From the NCBI GenBank assembly GCA_002284615.2, contig MU069555.1, forward strand, positions 37,938-56,065: DNA of 18,128 bases, read 5' to 3'. The notes under the pieces are model-generated. The model had not been told where the DNA came from and did no database searches. It worked only from the letters and a program-made list of their open reading frames with translations. Shown here piece after piece: positions 1-11,500 of this stretch. A program made the translations under genes and the position numbers. This DNA comes from Dunaliella salina. Its lineage: Eukaryota; Chlorophyta; Chlorophyceae; Chlamydomonadales; Dunaliellaceae. Each line of letters opens with the position of its first letter. Position 1 is the first letter of the stretch.

Positions 1-657
1 GGGTGTGTAAGCTAAGGCCAAACTGTGGCACTGCATATGTGCTGATTCCATGTTCTTGTTATTGAATTGGCCACAAAACGACTCTGCATCTTACAACTGA
101 AATCTCAGTGGTCCAATTTGCACGGGTCAGAACCCCAATGGAAGATATTTCAACCTTACCATATAAACCATACAAAGACCCAGAAATGCTGGTCTAGGAA
201 CCCCGAAAAGGTTCTTTGGGGGCAATTTCAAAATTGTCGTGTAAAGGCTGCAGACAGGAATGGTGGCAATTAGGGGCAAGTGGTTGCTATGCTTGTACCC
301 CATATCATGAGGAGGACAGAAGAGATGAGGGTGGTATTGAATATGGGCAGGCAAGAGTATGTCATCTATTCGGCTGTACGTGAAGTTTGGACCATTGAGA
401 TTACAGGTAAAAAGGTGGGGAATCGCTTTGTGGCATATCCAATACCGAGAATACTGTTGGATGCGCAGTGATTCCTTTTCTCTGTACCAAGAACACTGTT
501 GAGAAAAGAAATCACCGCGCAAAAAAAACGCTTTTTGCCGTGCACGACAACTGCGTGATGGTGAAATAAACATCTAATTCATAGATGCGCAATTGTGTTA
601 CTTACCATTTCAGTCAACGAGTGAGTGAAAGTGGTCAAAATTGCACCAGTTGTGTTT
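1..657. other. Left edge, no recognised gene
   Basis: Short open frames on both strands (the longest is on the minus strand, 127-573) have no features that I recognise. A hairpin of 13 bp with one mismatch joins GATTCCTTTTCTC (470-482) and GAGAAAAGAAATC (501-513). Nothing else is supported. Confidence 0.5.
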
Positions 658-741
658 AAAGTCTGCGCTGGCACTTAACAGCGTGCATCAAGGAAAGACC
701 CAACAGTTAGCAGTGGCACTAACAGTGAGCCCCACCAATGA
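658..741 (-). repeat. Dispersed repeat, copy 1 (inverted)
   Basis: Read on the minus strand it gives CATTGGTGGGGCTCACTGTT, GTTGGGTC, TTTCCTTGATGCACGCTGT (678-696) and CAGCGCAGACTTT, in the same order as the copies at 8952-9037 and 13909-13988. It lies outside the MATE gene, so the family is not tied to that gene. Confidence 0.78.
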
Positions 742-932
742 ATGCTAGCTATGCAGCCCAGCTCATGTGGGTCCGGTGGGTCGTCGGTCAGAGCCAGGCC
801 AGTTTACTTGTGTATGAAATCTTATGCGGAACGAACGGCCGGCCGCGGTGCTAATCCCGTCCAAAGTCCTCTCATACCGAATCGGTTGATTCCAGGACAT
901 CACAGCTTTCCTGAAGGAAATCTGGGTATACA

Positions 933-1891
933 ATATATACTACGTCGGACATTTCACGCCTCGGTTGAATAGCGGTTGAATGGGTTGAGATCAACCGCGG
1001 TGGAAGAGCGGTTGAAAATTTGGTTAATAGCCGCAGGTTTGCGGTTGAAATTTCGCGGTTGAAACTGCGGTTGATTTCAACCGCACAATGAAAAGTGGGA
1101 AAAGCAGAGCTTTCAGTGAGTATAACGAGATTCGACCCCGCAACCCCCTGAAAACATCTCCTTTTGTATTAATAGGCCTTAATCTGTGTGCGCCCAACAT
1201 TCTGTATACTATATAGTCTTTATATAAGTTATTCATAGGCTGTGCATGTGCATATCCTGAGGATAAGCCTCAGTGTCTGCCTTACAATATGTTTCCACAC
1301 CATCAACAGCGGCAGATGAAAAAACACATCACCTTTTGCATCTGTTACTGCTCTCAGGCTGTCACTGTATACCTCTGATTCTGACCCTTTTCAAAGCCCT
1401 TTTTGTCTGATTCCATCCAAGACAGGTGTCTTAATCCATTTAAGACAGGTTTCTGATCCCATCCAAGACATGTGTCTATTCTGTCAATAGCCAGACCTCC
1501 AATCAGACCCTTTTTCCTTTGATTCAGACCCTCTGATCCTTGGCCATTTCAGACTGTTCAGTCACTGAATACCTCTGATCAGGCCCCTTTTAGAGTCTGT
1601 CAAGTTGCCAATCAGTGACAAATGTCTAGATTCAAACAAACAAGGGTATTTTACACAGAGGCTACTATCAGTTATGCTTACTCTGCCCAAAATGTGCCAA
1701 ACAAGCCTCCAGATTAATTTAGCTTGAAGTTCAAACATTACCGTGCGGTTGAATTGCGGTTGAAGCGGTTGATTTCAACCGCACGGTTGATTCAACCCCT
1801 TGCGGTTGAAAGGCAGTTGAAATAATTTCAACCGCTCATCAATCACATCAACCGCTCTTCAACCGTGCCAGGAAATTTCTGACGTATATAT
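933..1891. mobile_element. Candidate non-autonomous TIR element with GCGGTTGA subterminal repeats
   Basis: The left end (933-979) and the inverse of the right end (1848-1891) align as ATATATAC, GTCRGA, ATTTC, CGGTTGAA and AGCGGTTGA with a few gaps. Behind each end is a cluster of CGGTTGA or its inverse, about 8 on the left and 9 on the right. Each cluster includes the same 18-bp palindrome GCGGTTGATTTCAACCGC (1067-1084 and 1765-1782). The interior (1090-1740) has no transposase and holds its own direct repeats. Subterminal motif arrays of this sort are known transposase-binding regions in hAT and Mutator-like families, but the superfamily is not decided. The flanking TATA sequence is palindromic and does not give a clear target-site duplication. 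Confidence 0.68.
1361..1591 (+). repeat. Direct repeats inside the 933-1891 element
   Basis: GTCACTGTATACCTCTGATT (1361-1380) recurs with slight change at 1561-1580, exactly 200 bp on, both followed by a CCCTTTT tail. Between them TCTGATTCCATCCAAGACAG (1406) recurs at 1452 as TCTGATCCCATCCAAGACAT. Confidence 0.75.
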
Positions 1892-2133
1892 AAACTGATT
1901 CTGAAAACAAGTCACATATCTCTTTAGTTACATTTCTGTATCCGACCAATTGTTCCCCGCAGCGCTGCGCAAACTAGTTCTTTTCCAGCTCGTATAATCA
2001 GGCGAGAATGGAAAGGTTTCACTCGCCTCCAAGAACCTAGTTCTTTAGCTGCAGAGAACTGACGTATTTGAACTATTGGTTACCGATCTGGCATGGTGGA
2101 CGTCAAATTTGACATGTAAAATCTGGGCATAAA

Positions 2134-2206
2134 ACTAAGAAACAGCGGACGCTCTTGTAATCATCTAGAAAGAATTCCTGACAACTGTCATGAGCCCGCT
2201 CTGCTG
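2134..2206 (+). repeat. Left arm of an internal long inverted repeat
   Basis: Positions 2134-2163 match the inverse of 3880-3909 at 28 of 30 bases, with core AACAGCGGACG.TCTTGTAAT. The similarity continues more loosely to CTGCTGA at about 2206. Further in, TTGATACCAAGATTATGTAA (2313) and TTTAGTACCAAGCTCATGGA (2403) are inverted counterparts of 3685-3708 and 3728-3752. Confidence 0.85.
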
Positions 2207-2209
2207 AGA

Positions 2210-3280
2210 CGATGCTACATCCCCCCCTACCCCTACCCTCACCCCTAGAATTGCAACCAATTGAAACATCTTGAATGCCGGAATTGAAACGCAGAATCAC
2301 TGTATGACAAATTTGATACCAAGATTATGTAATCAGAATTGAGGTACACACTACCCCGTCCGAATTGGACCATGCAGAATCCAGTTTTGTGTCACAGACT
2401 TGTTTAGTACCAAGCTCATGGAATCAGAAAGACCATGCACACTCCCTTATCAATTGATTAATTAACTTATTTAAGCTAAAGCTGTTACAATTCACCCTAT
2501 TCTCCTGGGTGTAGGTGGAATTATTTACACTGAGCATACCCTGCCCCCCGGAGGACTTTGTCCGTCGCGTGAGGGGCCCAGGTCCGCTATCTTCATTACT
2601 AAGGGGTTATTTTTCGAATTTCAGGTCTTCTAAATTGTTGTTCTTCAGCTAACTATCAGATCTTTAATTTTCCTAGTTCTGTCAGGGCGAGTTCGGCCAA
2701 AGTCGAAGCAATTCAAACAACTAGGATTGGGTCACCAGCGTGCCATGAAGCTTGCTCAACAACTCCATGCACGTCCTGTTCAATATGCCCACAACCTAGT
2801 CACCATCTGCCGCGCTATTGAAAACAAGAATACTTCCCACAGCCAGGTTCTAGACCCAGGTGCTTCTAGTAACCCTCCAGATCAACATTTGCGTTCTCTT
2901 TTTCATACCTTGTGGTGGAGGGGGCACACGGCTCTTTTTTGTGTCTCCTTTTCCTTGATTGATGTAGGAGAGCTTAGCTTCCTACGTAGTTTTTTCTTTT
3001 TTCTTTTCTTTACTACCACAATGAAATGGCCCATCGCGATTTCAGGATTTGGAAGACTCAGATTGTGCATTGATTTTATTGGTCCTGTTATAATTGATCA
3101 TCTATCAAACAGCATAATTGTCACACGGCAATTTCCTGTACCCAGTTGATGTCTTAGAGCACCACCAGCAGTGTCATTTTTGCCTCTAAGTAACTGCTTG
3201 CACAACCTCAGACTTTGTCTACTGGTACTGATACACATTCTTGGTTTAACAAATTTTGATCATCCCGTTACATTCCTTCC
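2210..3280. other. Interior of composite element, no recognised gene
   Basis: The interior has a C-rich run at 2221-2248 and a 140-codon plus-strand open frame at 2727-3149. The latter begins with a plausible basic segment, then runs into T-rich low complexity. I see no DDE, zinc-finger or reverse-transcriptase motif. Confidence 0.45.
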
Positions 3281-3283
3281 ACG

Positions 3284-3415
3284 TAGCGACTGATCGTTCC
3301 CTCAGCAGCGCGAGCTTCGATTCATGAGAGTGACATATGAAAGGACTGAACATTGCGAGAATGAGTAAGACCAGTTTTGTTGCTGCTGGGGAACGATTGG
3401 TCCGATAGATGGTAA
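3284..3415. mobile_element. Possible 132-bp nested mini-element
   Basis: The left end is GCGACTGATCGTTCCCTCAG. The inverse of the right end is CGGACCAATCGTTCCCCAGC. The ends face each other at only 132 bp and are bounded by GTTACATTCC on the left and the GGTAATGGA inverse on the right. No open frame fits inside. Confidence 0.45.
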
Positions 3416-3836
3416 TGGATAGAATTCAAGTTGTTAACAAAATAAGTTGTATTAATCCTAAATCGTTGATAAATTAGGAGAACAGCCAATGTGTGCACCC
3501 TTACCACAATCGGGAACCAACAAATCCAACACACAAGCTCACCGCCCCATCTATACAATTCTGACATGAATTTATTTTGAACATTGTTTTGCGTTTTAAA
3601 TCCTTTACAATTGAGAAGAACTGAAAGCCTGATGGAGGATCTGCTAAGCGATGAACCCTGAACGCCTAACCTTGTCACCATATACTGATTTTATAATCTT
3701 GGTATTGAATCGGTCAAAAAATTGGATCTGATTACGTGATCTTGGTACTAAATGAATCACAACAGCAATTCCATGTCTCAAATCCTGCATGCAAGATGGG
3801 CCGATTTGGAGAGGTAGACGGGACATTGTGTTGAGT

Positions 3837-3909
3837 CAGCGGAGTGCGCTTCCTGACAGTAGCTAGGAATCATCCTATTTGATTACAAGAACGTCCGCTG
3901 TTCCTTAGT
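3837..3909 (-). repeat. Right arm of an internal long inverted repeat
   Basis: This is the inverse partner of 2134-2206. The copies of TCTGATTACGTGATCTTGGT (3728) and CTGATTTTATAATCTTGGTA (3685) just inside mirror the left-arm motifs and resemble subterminal binding-site repeats. Confidence 0.85.
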
Positions 3910-4430
3910 CTCTGTCAAAGTGTCAAGTGGGCAATTTAGCAGGGTAGAAATTCTGACCTCTGGAAAGGTTAGGGCCGGTTTGGTAACTACTATAGTGGAG
4001 CTCCGCTTTTCGAAGTAGCGGAATACAGAGAGGCCAACTTTAGCCTAGGAAAACAGACCCGAGGATGTACATTCAAAACCAGTGTGTTGCTCATCCTGCA
4101 CATCATCCTGCGGATCACAGTACATGCTCAACTTATAGTAAGTATGGTGACGAACTTGGGCCACTCTGCAATGAGAGACATGCGAATTCTTAAGTGGGAG
4201 AGCACACCAATGATGGTAGGTACATTTGTACCTTCTCCGTAGAGGATTCCAAATTACTATAATTCCAGCGACACAAGACACCTTGGCTTTCTGTTCTTGT
4301 CTTTGCAAGGACCCAAGGACGTTGCAATGTCCCATTAGAGCCCCAAGGTCCATTGGACAACTAGCTCGCGCTTCTGCGGGGAATGATGGGTCTGAGAGGT
4401 GGTAATTGGTTTGATAGATGGCAGTGGGTA

Positions 4431-5343
4431 ACATTGATCTTGATTTCAGATCTAAAAAAGGAAGTCGTGAGGAATGTAAGTAGGTTCATGCTTCGTGCTC
4501 ATTGCTTGTATTCTGCAAATGGCTGGGTGCTTCAAATACTTGTGATAAGTGTGTTCTGGATTCTAACACAAGGAAAAAACTCTTCTGTTGCAATTTCAGC
4601 GAGGAGTGTGAGCTGCGCAGGAAATACAAGGACATTTTATTGATTTGTCCCAGCCACTAAATGCTTAGGCCTCCGAACGCTGACTTCGGTGCATTCTTGG
4701 CCAGCTGTTACTTTTTAAGTTATCCTGAGACTCATGCAGATTTTGGTCAGAATTGGTTTCAATTTTTGACGGTGGTTGCGAATGTCGGACCAGTGCTAAC
4801 CAACCAGCATAGTCTTGGGCTGTAGGCCCACCCTTGTTAACTCCTGTAAACCCTTGTGATGAGCACTCGCAAGCTCGCAAAAAAACTTTCGACCTTTTGT
4901 GCACAAAGACCTGGGCATTAGTGCCATCTTGTTTTCATGGTTTTATTCATTAAATCATGCCAGCAACAAACATACACCAGCACAGAGGGCATCAAGTTCA
5001 TTTATAAACATGTTTCATGGTTTAGCAAAGTACAGCATCTTCGGTTGTTGAAGTGAAAGTCACATGTACAGCTCAGGCAGTGCAATAGCATGGTTAAGAT
5101 GTGAAAAATTAAGTGTACACCAACCCACAGGAGAAAGGTTCCTCCAGAATTGCACTGATCCAGTAATGGGCTCGTTAAGCCCTTGAGAGGACAAAGCAAT
5201 CCTACTTCTCTCAAAACACAACAAAAACAATAAAATCCATGAAGAAGTCAGAGGAGCTTGCACATGGCAGCGCATGAGTACACATATTAAAACATGAGTT
5301 AGGGTGACGTGCAGGGAGACAGCATGGGAACAAAAATTAGATG
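4431..5343 (-). other. 3' flank and probable 3' UTR of the MATE gene
   Basis: No gene is recognised on either strand. On the minus strand an AATAAA-like hexamer lies at 4942-4947, about 400 nt after the stop. The TGTAA signal typical of chlorophyte mRNAs was not found on this strand here, so the polyadenylation site is unresolved. Confidence 0.5.
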
Positions 5344-5353
5344 TCACCTGTCT

Positions 5354-5393
<40 letters not shown>

Positions 5394-5589
5394 TGCTGCA
5401 TTCACAATATGTATCATTATCAATGGGCTCGTCTTCAACACTGGTTTCGAGTAATCTGGGAAATTTTGAAGAAGTGTCTGCCTTGGCAAGGGCCAGAGGT
5501 GGCACGGGCCCGGAAGGACTGTTGTATCGGTACAGGAGGCCAAGGCAGCGGCCGATCATAAGCGCAGACAACCCCCACCATACTCCTTC
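5344..5589 (-). CDS. MATE exon i: TM12, acidic tail and poly-Ser C-terminus
   Basis: This 246-nt terminal exon encodes residues 478-558 and a TGA stop at 5344-5346. EGVWWGLSALMIGRCLGLLY is TM12; joined to exon h it gives GL-EGVWWGL, like GL.GIW.GL in the family. The tail contains ETSVEDEPIDNDTYCECSR, then 12 Ser and KDR. Plant MATE proteins usually end soon after TM12, so the approximately 60-residue tail is an extension. The acceptor is CGCACACAG|GAA. Confidence 0.9.
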
Positions 5590-8500
5590 CTGTGTGCGCG
5601 GGAGTTCAGCAAGACACCAGACAGTGAGAATCCAGCAAGCTGCAGCAAACTCGGCCTTCAGACAATGACAAAGGTGTGTTTGCCTGTAGAGACGGGAAGG
5701 ATCCCCCTCCTCCCAAAGGGGGTACCATCTGGGCCCCAACATCTCCCCCAACTCTCCCCCCTTTCCCTTATGGCATGCTTGATGGAGGAGGAGGACTTGC
5801 AAGGACTAGGGTCTGTCAGCGGAGTATCAGAGGATAGTCAAGGCAGTGTCAGGGGTCCACTTTTGCAAAGGGCTTCCAGTTGCTTGAGCTGGCCATTTCA
5901 AGTTTGCAGCAGTTCAATCAAGGGCCCGAGTTCTATAATAATTCCAATGTCTTGAATGATACACCCTTGCTATGCAAGCTTGAGGGGAAGGCTGTGCCTC
6001 CAGCAAGCACTGATTGACTCCTCCAAAGGCTTTGGGCTCTGAGCAGCAGGCTCGTGGTTCTTGCAAGCACTGGCCATACCACAGCAATGAGCCGTGCCCT
6101 TGTCATGCCAAACAAACAGTGGGTCACCAAGTTCTTGCTTGTCATGGTTCGCACATACGAATGAAACACATCATAACTAAACACGTCGTCTTTGTGAAAT
6201 TGTGCCAGCACTAGCCAACAGCCTTGCCAGAATGGCAACCAAAAATTGAACAGCTTCAGAGTAGGGTTGTGTAAAGAGGGTTGGCAAAAGAGGCTTCAGA
6301 GGGCTGAAGAGGCCCCTAAGTGGCTCTTTGACCCTCTTCTGCCACATGCTCAACCCTCTTTACCTAAATACCTTCATACTTCAGAGGTGAGGTACAAAAG
6401 AAGCACGGCACTCACCAAGCCCCAGTTCAATGGTTGTACAGCCAGCAGCAGCGGGGTGCCCAACATGGCTGCCACCAACATCGCCTTCACCAGGAATGCA
6501 TAGTCGTTGGCTCCGACAAACACCCCATCCAACACATACACCTGCAAATGCAAACGCAATGCTGAGGTCAGGCGATCCAATTTAGTTAGAGCTTCAGCAT
6601 TATGCATTGTTATGCATTTTAGCATTGAAAGGACAGCAAGCTGTATGGGAATGATGCACTTACACTTGCATGTAGGACCTCCCTATTTATCGTGTGCCCA
6701 GAGGAAATGACTACAGGCAATATGATGGCCAGCTGAGAGCTACCAAAGATCATGCAGTTTCTTCAGTGCTCTTCGCCAACACATAACACCCTTGCCTTAG
6801 CCTGGGTAATGGAAAGAGAGCAAGATTTTGCATTTATGCGCTGGTGCTACAGTGGGTACTGCACAACTGTTACATGACAAAGCGCAATGTTTGTGTGCAA
6901 CAAGTTTTTTCAATCCATTAGTGGGGAAGGAAACTGAAAAAGGAAGCAAGGCCTTGTGAGCCCTGATCCATGACAAGGCTCTGCTGGCAGGGGATTTTCC
7001 TTGAATGAGGTCATCCATTCAGAGCCACGGTGGCGCTCACAGGGCCACAGATGTTTGCAAGTGCAGGGTGTGCAGAACGACAGCTGCTGACTAAGCAGAC
7101 ACATGCTGCGGACAGTTGCTGACTAAGCGGGCAGGTGCTGAGTGAGTGGCTGTCCCATTGCTAGCCGCTGACTAAGCGGCTGTCCTGTCAGGCATGCAGG
7201 CAGCTCTGGGCGCTTTGGATCAGGTCGGCAGGGCTTGGAGTCATGCAAGTACCTCACTACGCAACGCCTGAAATCAAAAATGCCTGACCAATCTCAAAGC
7301 GATGGCGGTGCTAAGCAAGTCGCCTTGTGTAAGTTTCGAAAACCTTCTTTCGAAACAAAGCAAAGCAATGCCACTGCCTGAGCTCACAACAAACATGCAG
7401 TACTTGGAGACATAATTTGACAGGGATCCTTGTTAAATGGAAAATAGGCCTCCAGCAATTCTCAGCTTGTATTCAGAGTGTATCAAATAAAGAATTATGC
7501 CGCACAAGCTCCTAAGATACAACAAAGGCATGGTACAAATATCAAAGTACGTGAGCAAGCTCATGGATTGCCAAGAAACATGGATGCAGGTGGGACTCAC
7601 TACAGAGTTCACAGGCAGCAGGGCCAGTGCCAGGGGCGCGAGCGTCTGCACAGATGCAACTACGTCAGTCTCCTGCAGGGCAGAAAAGTAGATGCAGAGT
7701 AAGTGGAAGTCGGCGCACATCCTGTGACCAGTTGTAGAGGTCCTGTGCAAGGAAAGAACTAAAAATTTGAGACCTCAACAGGTTCAAAAGCAACCAACCC
7801 ATGATCACATTTCTGATGCTCATTCCTACCTTGCTCATTCCTAGGTTATGCCTAGCTTACAAAGATCTGAACTTCACCATTCTGTTCCCTTTTCATTCAA
7901 ATATTCGGAAATACTCGGGAAACATTGATCCAGGGGTAATGTGTGAGCCTTGGTGAGTACAATCGCTACGCAAAAGAAAGTTGGAAGAATCCGGGTGGTT
8001 GGTGAGTTCCCTAAATGGTTCTTCCCTTAATGCACGCTCAAGGGCGTAAACCTTTCTTTTCTTTTCTTTCTTTTTCTTTTCATTCAAGTCATCTTTCTGA
8101 ACAAGCTTCACTCCATTTGCAGCCTCAGCAATGTCCTGTGTCTTAGATTCACCATAATCAAGATTGGCCAATTTAAGGTATGCCGGGGGCGATGGGACCA
8201 CGACCTGCATGCCAGCCGTTCCAGCCAATGCCCTTCTGGGAATTGGCCGCTTTACACCTCGAAACATCCCTACCGCATGCGACTACACTACATGGTTCAC
8301 TTCTTCCTCTAGGAAAAAGGATGGAACATGCAGGGTTTGGTTTCGTTCACACATGGAATTCCACCACCCTAATTACATTCGAGGATCAGCAAAGCCGTGC
8401 CTCATTCCCCATCACGTCTGCAACATGTTGCCCCAGCATGACCTCTGCCACAACAGCCAAATTGGTTTTTTGGGTCAATCGGCAGCCCGTGATTGGTTCA

Positions 8501-11500
8501 CTTGGCCAGCTGCTGAAATCTGTCTGCTGGATCCTTTGACGATTGCAATGTATCCACCTCAATCAATGGCCGACGGCCCTTGACAAAGTAACCAAGCGTT
8601 TGGACAAAATGAGGAAGATAGTATCGACTTAGGGTCCCCAGGGCCTAGCCCGCAAAGCCAGTGCTCAGGAGTGGAATTGGGTTTGTCAAGTTTGTCTGCT
8701 ATGCCCAAGCCTCCGTAAGTCAGGGGCCCTGACGAAAATGCTATTGGTGGTACACAGGCTTAGCGACAGGTCAGAGCGCAAGTCAGGTGGCTGGCTGGGA
8801 CCTCCCCCAAATTACCAACGGTGCTTGTTGGATGGGCTCACACACCACTTCCCACCCAACAGTATAAAAGTGCATGGCACGTTATACAGGAGGCTTCCCA
8901 AAATTTGATTACGAGTGATGCAGGGGGGCTCCGGCAGCAACAGTCTGACTTCTTGATGGGGCTCACTGTTAGTTTCAGCGCTGACTCAGTCAGTTGGGTC
9001 TTTCCTTAATGCACGCTGGTTGTGTCCAGCGTAGACTCTCACTTTGACTTCTTGAAATGAGGGCAAACCCAGGGGCTTGGCCTGACAATGGTTCGCCCCC
9101 AACAACGCTATCCAAACATGGGAGCATTTGAGCAACCACTACAAGGACGTCCAAAATATGCCAGCTGCTTTGATGCCTTGTGACGCATCTGTGACACGTC
9201 TTCACAGAGTTTGAATTCCCAGACTTCCCCCTGGTAAAAGTAAACGGCCCTTTTTACACATCTATGAATCAAAAAGGATGAGCAGGCAATCCTGACCCCT
9301 GTAGCAAAACAATGTTTGACACCACACACTACTTCTGATGAGTAAATGGCATTGGTTTACTGATCACACTGCGTCTTTGAAGTTTGCCAGAGTAAGCCTA
9401 CCTGTGTAAAAGTTCGTGGCCAGATGGGGTCAGCAACCAGAAGCACCAGGGCAAGCATCCCACCCAGACCCACGCCTAGCTGCAAGAGCCTGTCGCTGAC
9501 CTGCATTTCAAAGCAGCGAAGCAAAAACCAATGCATGCCCAGCATCACATAATTGAGTGCCGGGCACTTTTCCCTGTGTGCAGAAAGTTGGTGGGTTCCC
9601 AGCTTCTCATGAGCAGCCTCAAAAAGGCATATCGCTGACATGCAGTTTGATCTTTGGCACTTGCGCTGTTTTGCTGAGGGAGGTAACTGTGAACACACAA
9701 CAGCAATCGGCCATTACACACGTCCATGGTGAAACGTCCGTTTTTCATTGATGTGTAGGCACCACCTGCATGTGGTTAGCTTATGGTAATCCAGACATCC
9801 AAGTAATAAGCCTACAGCCCCATCTATCTACGCATGTGCATGCTCCGCCATGTTGAGCGCACGCATTGAGAAGCTGCACCTTGGGTTGCATCTTAAAATC
9901 AAAGAGCATACAAATTGCCTACAGCTACTGCAAGGTGTGACCAGCCCCACTGCGAGAACAAGGACAGCAAGGGATCAAGGAGAATGCTAGTACATAAGGC
10001 CTGCAAGGTGCACTTCTCTCCCACATAATTGCATCATACCTGGACAAATCCTACCAACCGCACCCACCTCGCGTGCAGCATTTAAGTCCCCCTTGCCCAA
10101 ATTGACGGCCACCGCGACCTGGCCTGAGATAGCCAGGGAATCAACAGCCAAGGATGCGAGGAGCCACACCTGCACCAGGTACGCCAGACCAGTGCAGACA
10201 AAATGCATGTCCCAAGCAATTATCGGTTCCGAAGGTAGGGACAGTGTCCAGCCTTATGCTGCCCATTTCCGCCTCCCTGATATCTCCACGCCTTCAGGCT
10301 ATCAGCTCAGTGCATATTGAACCAGGCGCTGACACGTCGCCAGGCGTTTTGCTCACAATTCACGCAGGAAATGGAAAGCATATGCCACAGCAGCAACAGC
10401 ACACCAGGAGCAGAACTCGTGGTTGTGCTGAACTTGTGAAGCACTTGAGAGTTTCTTTGAACAAGCGGATGCATGGTTCATCCTCCTCTTCATTGGCCAT
10501 CCTCCTCCCACAGCAAGCAGTTTGAGGACCGCATTGGATTACCCCTTTTCCAACACTTCTGACCATCAAACGCAAGATGGGAGAGACTGCCGCGAAGCTC
10601 AGCCTCTGGTAGGCATGCTGCCATTTGCCATATGTCAAGATTGACATGTACTTACTTTTTTCCTTCTGGCTTGTTGTCCAGTCATACATCTCATGAATAC
10701 CTAATCCGCCCTTTTCCCCAAAGCCAGAGTCTGCCCAGCCGTACTTTTTTTCTTTTCCAGAAATTGGGTTCTTGCCCCAAGGGAAGTGCATGTGTGCCGC
10801 AGGAGCAAGAAAACAACACACCCGGCAAGCATTTTCATTTACCACGTGAGGTAGAGAACAGTGAAAGACAAGGCCCTTCTGTGCGCCTCCGGTTTTCCCG
10901 GAACTATGTCAGCAAAATCCTACGGGGTTCATTGAGAATCGAACCCGCAGCTCCGGGGTGTAGGCAAAATTCGGCAAAATGGAAAATGATATTTCCGGTT
11001 TGCCCGAATACCAAGTTCGTGGTACCTTCGGGTCTTTGACAAATTCTATATTTATTTCCGGGCCCCGCGCGGCTTGTCTTTCATTGGTAGAGAACCTCAT
11101 GCTGGGCCAGGGACAGATTTTGAGGCATGTCAGCCCTGATTGGACGATATCTGTTTAATGCATGCAAAACTGCGCGCATTATGCCCTTTCATATTGCATC
11201 TCAGGTTTGTTTAAGGGCGTAGTTGATCTGTTTGAGATGGAAAGATGCGTGGGGGAGAGAGGAGGGGACATGGTCCGCACCACTTGACGACAAGGTCTTG
11301 CTCCCCTCGCACGCTATGCCCTGCCAGATTTGGCGCCCCAGGAATGCAGGGAGTACCTCTTTGATTGCGACCAAAATATCAGGCTGCCTGAGCACATGCT
11401 CACATAACGGACCCATGTTCTAAACTTATTTACAAACCTAGTCCACACAGACTTACATACCAGGGCGCCTACAGGGGGCAATGTCTATTCTTTCATGCTG

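Larger units (their letters stand above)
1941..4430. mobile_element. Composite of nested inverted-repeat DNA elements
   Basis: Four related ends share the core GACCAATYGTTCCCC.GCAGC: 1941-1980 and 3284-3316 on the plus strand, 3371-3415 and 4361-4430 on the minus strand. They face each other as an outer pair (1941 and 4430) and an inner pair (3284 and 3415). Inside the outer pair is a second, different inverted repeat (2134-2206 with 3837-3909). The simplest reading is a degraded 2.5-kb non-autonomous element with another copy of the same family nested in it. Open frames within (for example 2727-3149 plus) are not recognised as transposase. Confidence 0.55.
7673..9401 (-). other. Intron 6 (1729 nt, phase 0)
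   Basis: The borders are CAG|GTAGGC and CCCTGCAG|GAG. It carries dispersed-repeat copy 2 (8952-9037), a pyrimidine tract on the plus strand (8051-8084), and overlapping open frames on both strands between 7893 and 8583. The minus-strand frame 7893-8267 starts with ATG and has a Lys/Glu run, but that run is just the translated AG-rich tract. No family is recognised. Confidence 0.82.

Noticed and set aside
2221..2248. CCCCTACCC run as an interstitial telomere repeat
   Set aside because: The units are irregular and do not match a plant or algal telomere unit such as CCCTAAA or CCCTAAAA.
2727..3149. Possible transposase fragment on the plus strand
   Set aside because: There is no DDE triad, zinc finger or conserved block that I can identify, and the second half is T-rich low complexity.
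5304..5668. Plus-strand frames with poly-Cys or poly-Leu
   Set aside because: They are translations of the (CTG)12 tract, which lies in the C-terminal MATE exon on the other strand.
10935..10945. tRNA gene suggested by GGTTCGATTCT
   Set aside because: The flanking bases do not form a T stem, and there is no A box or acceptor stem at the right distance.
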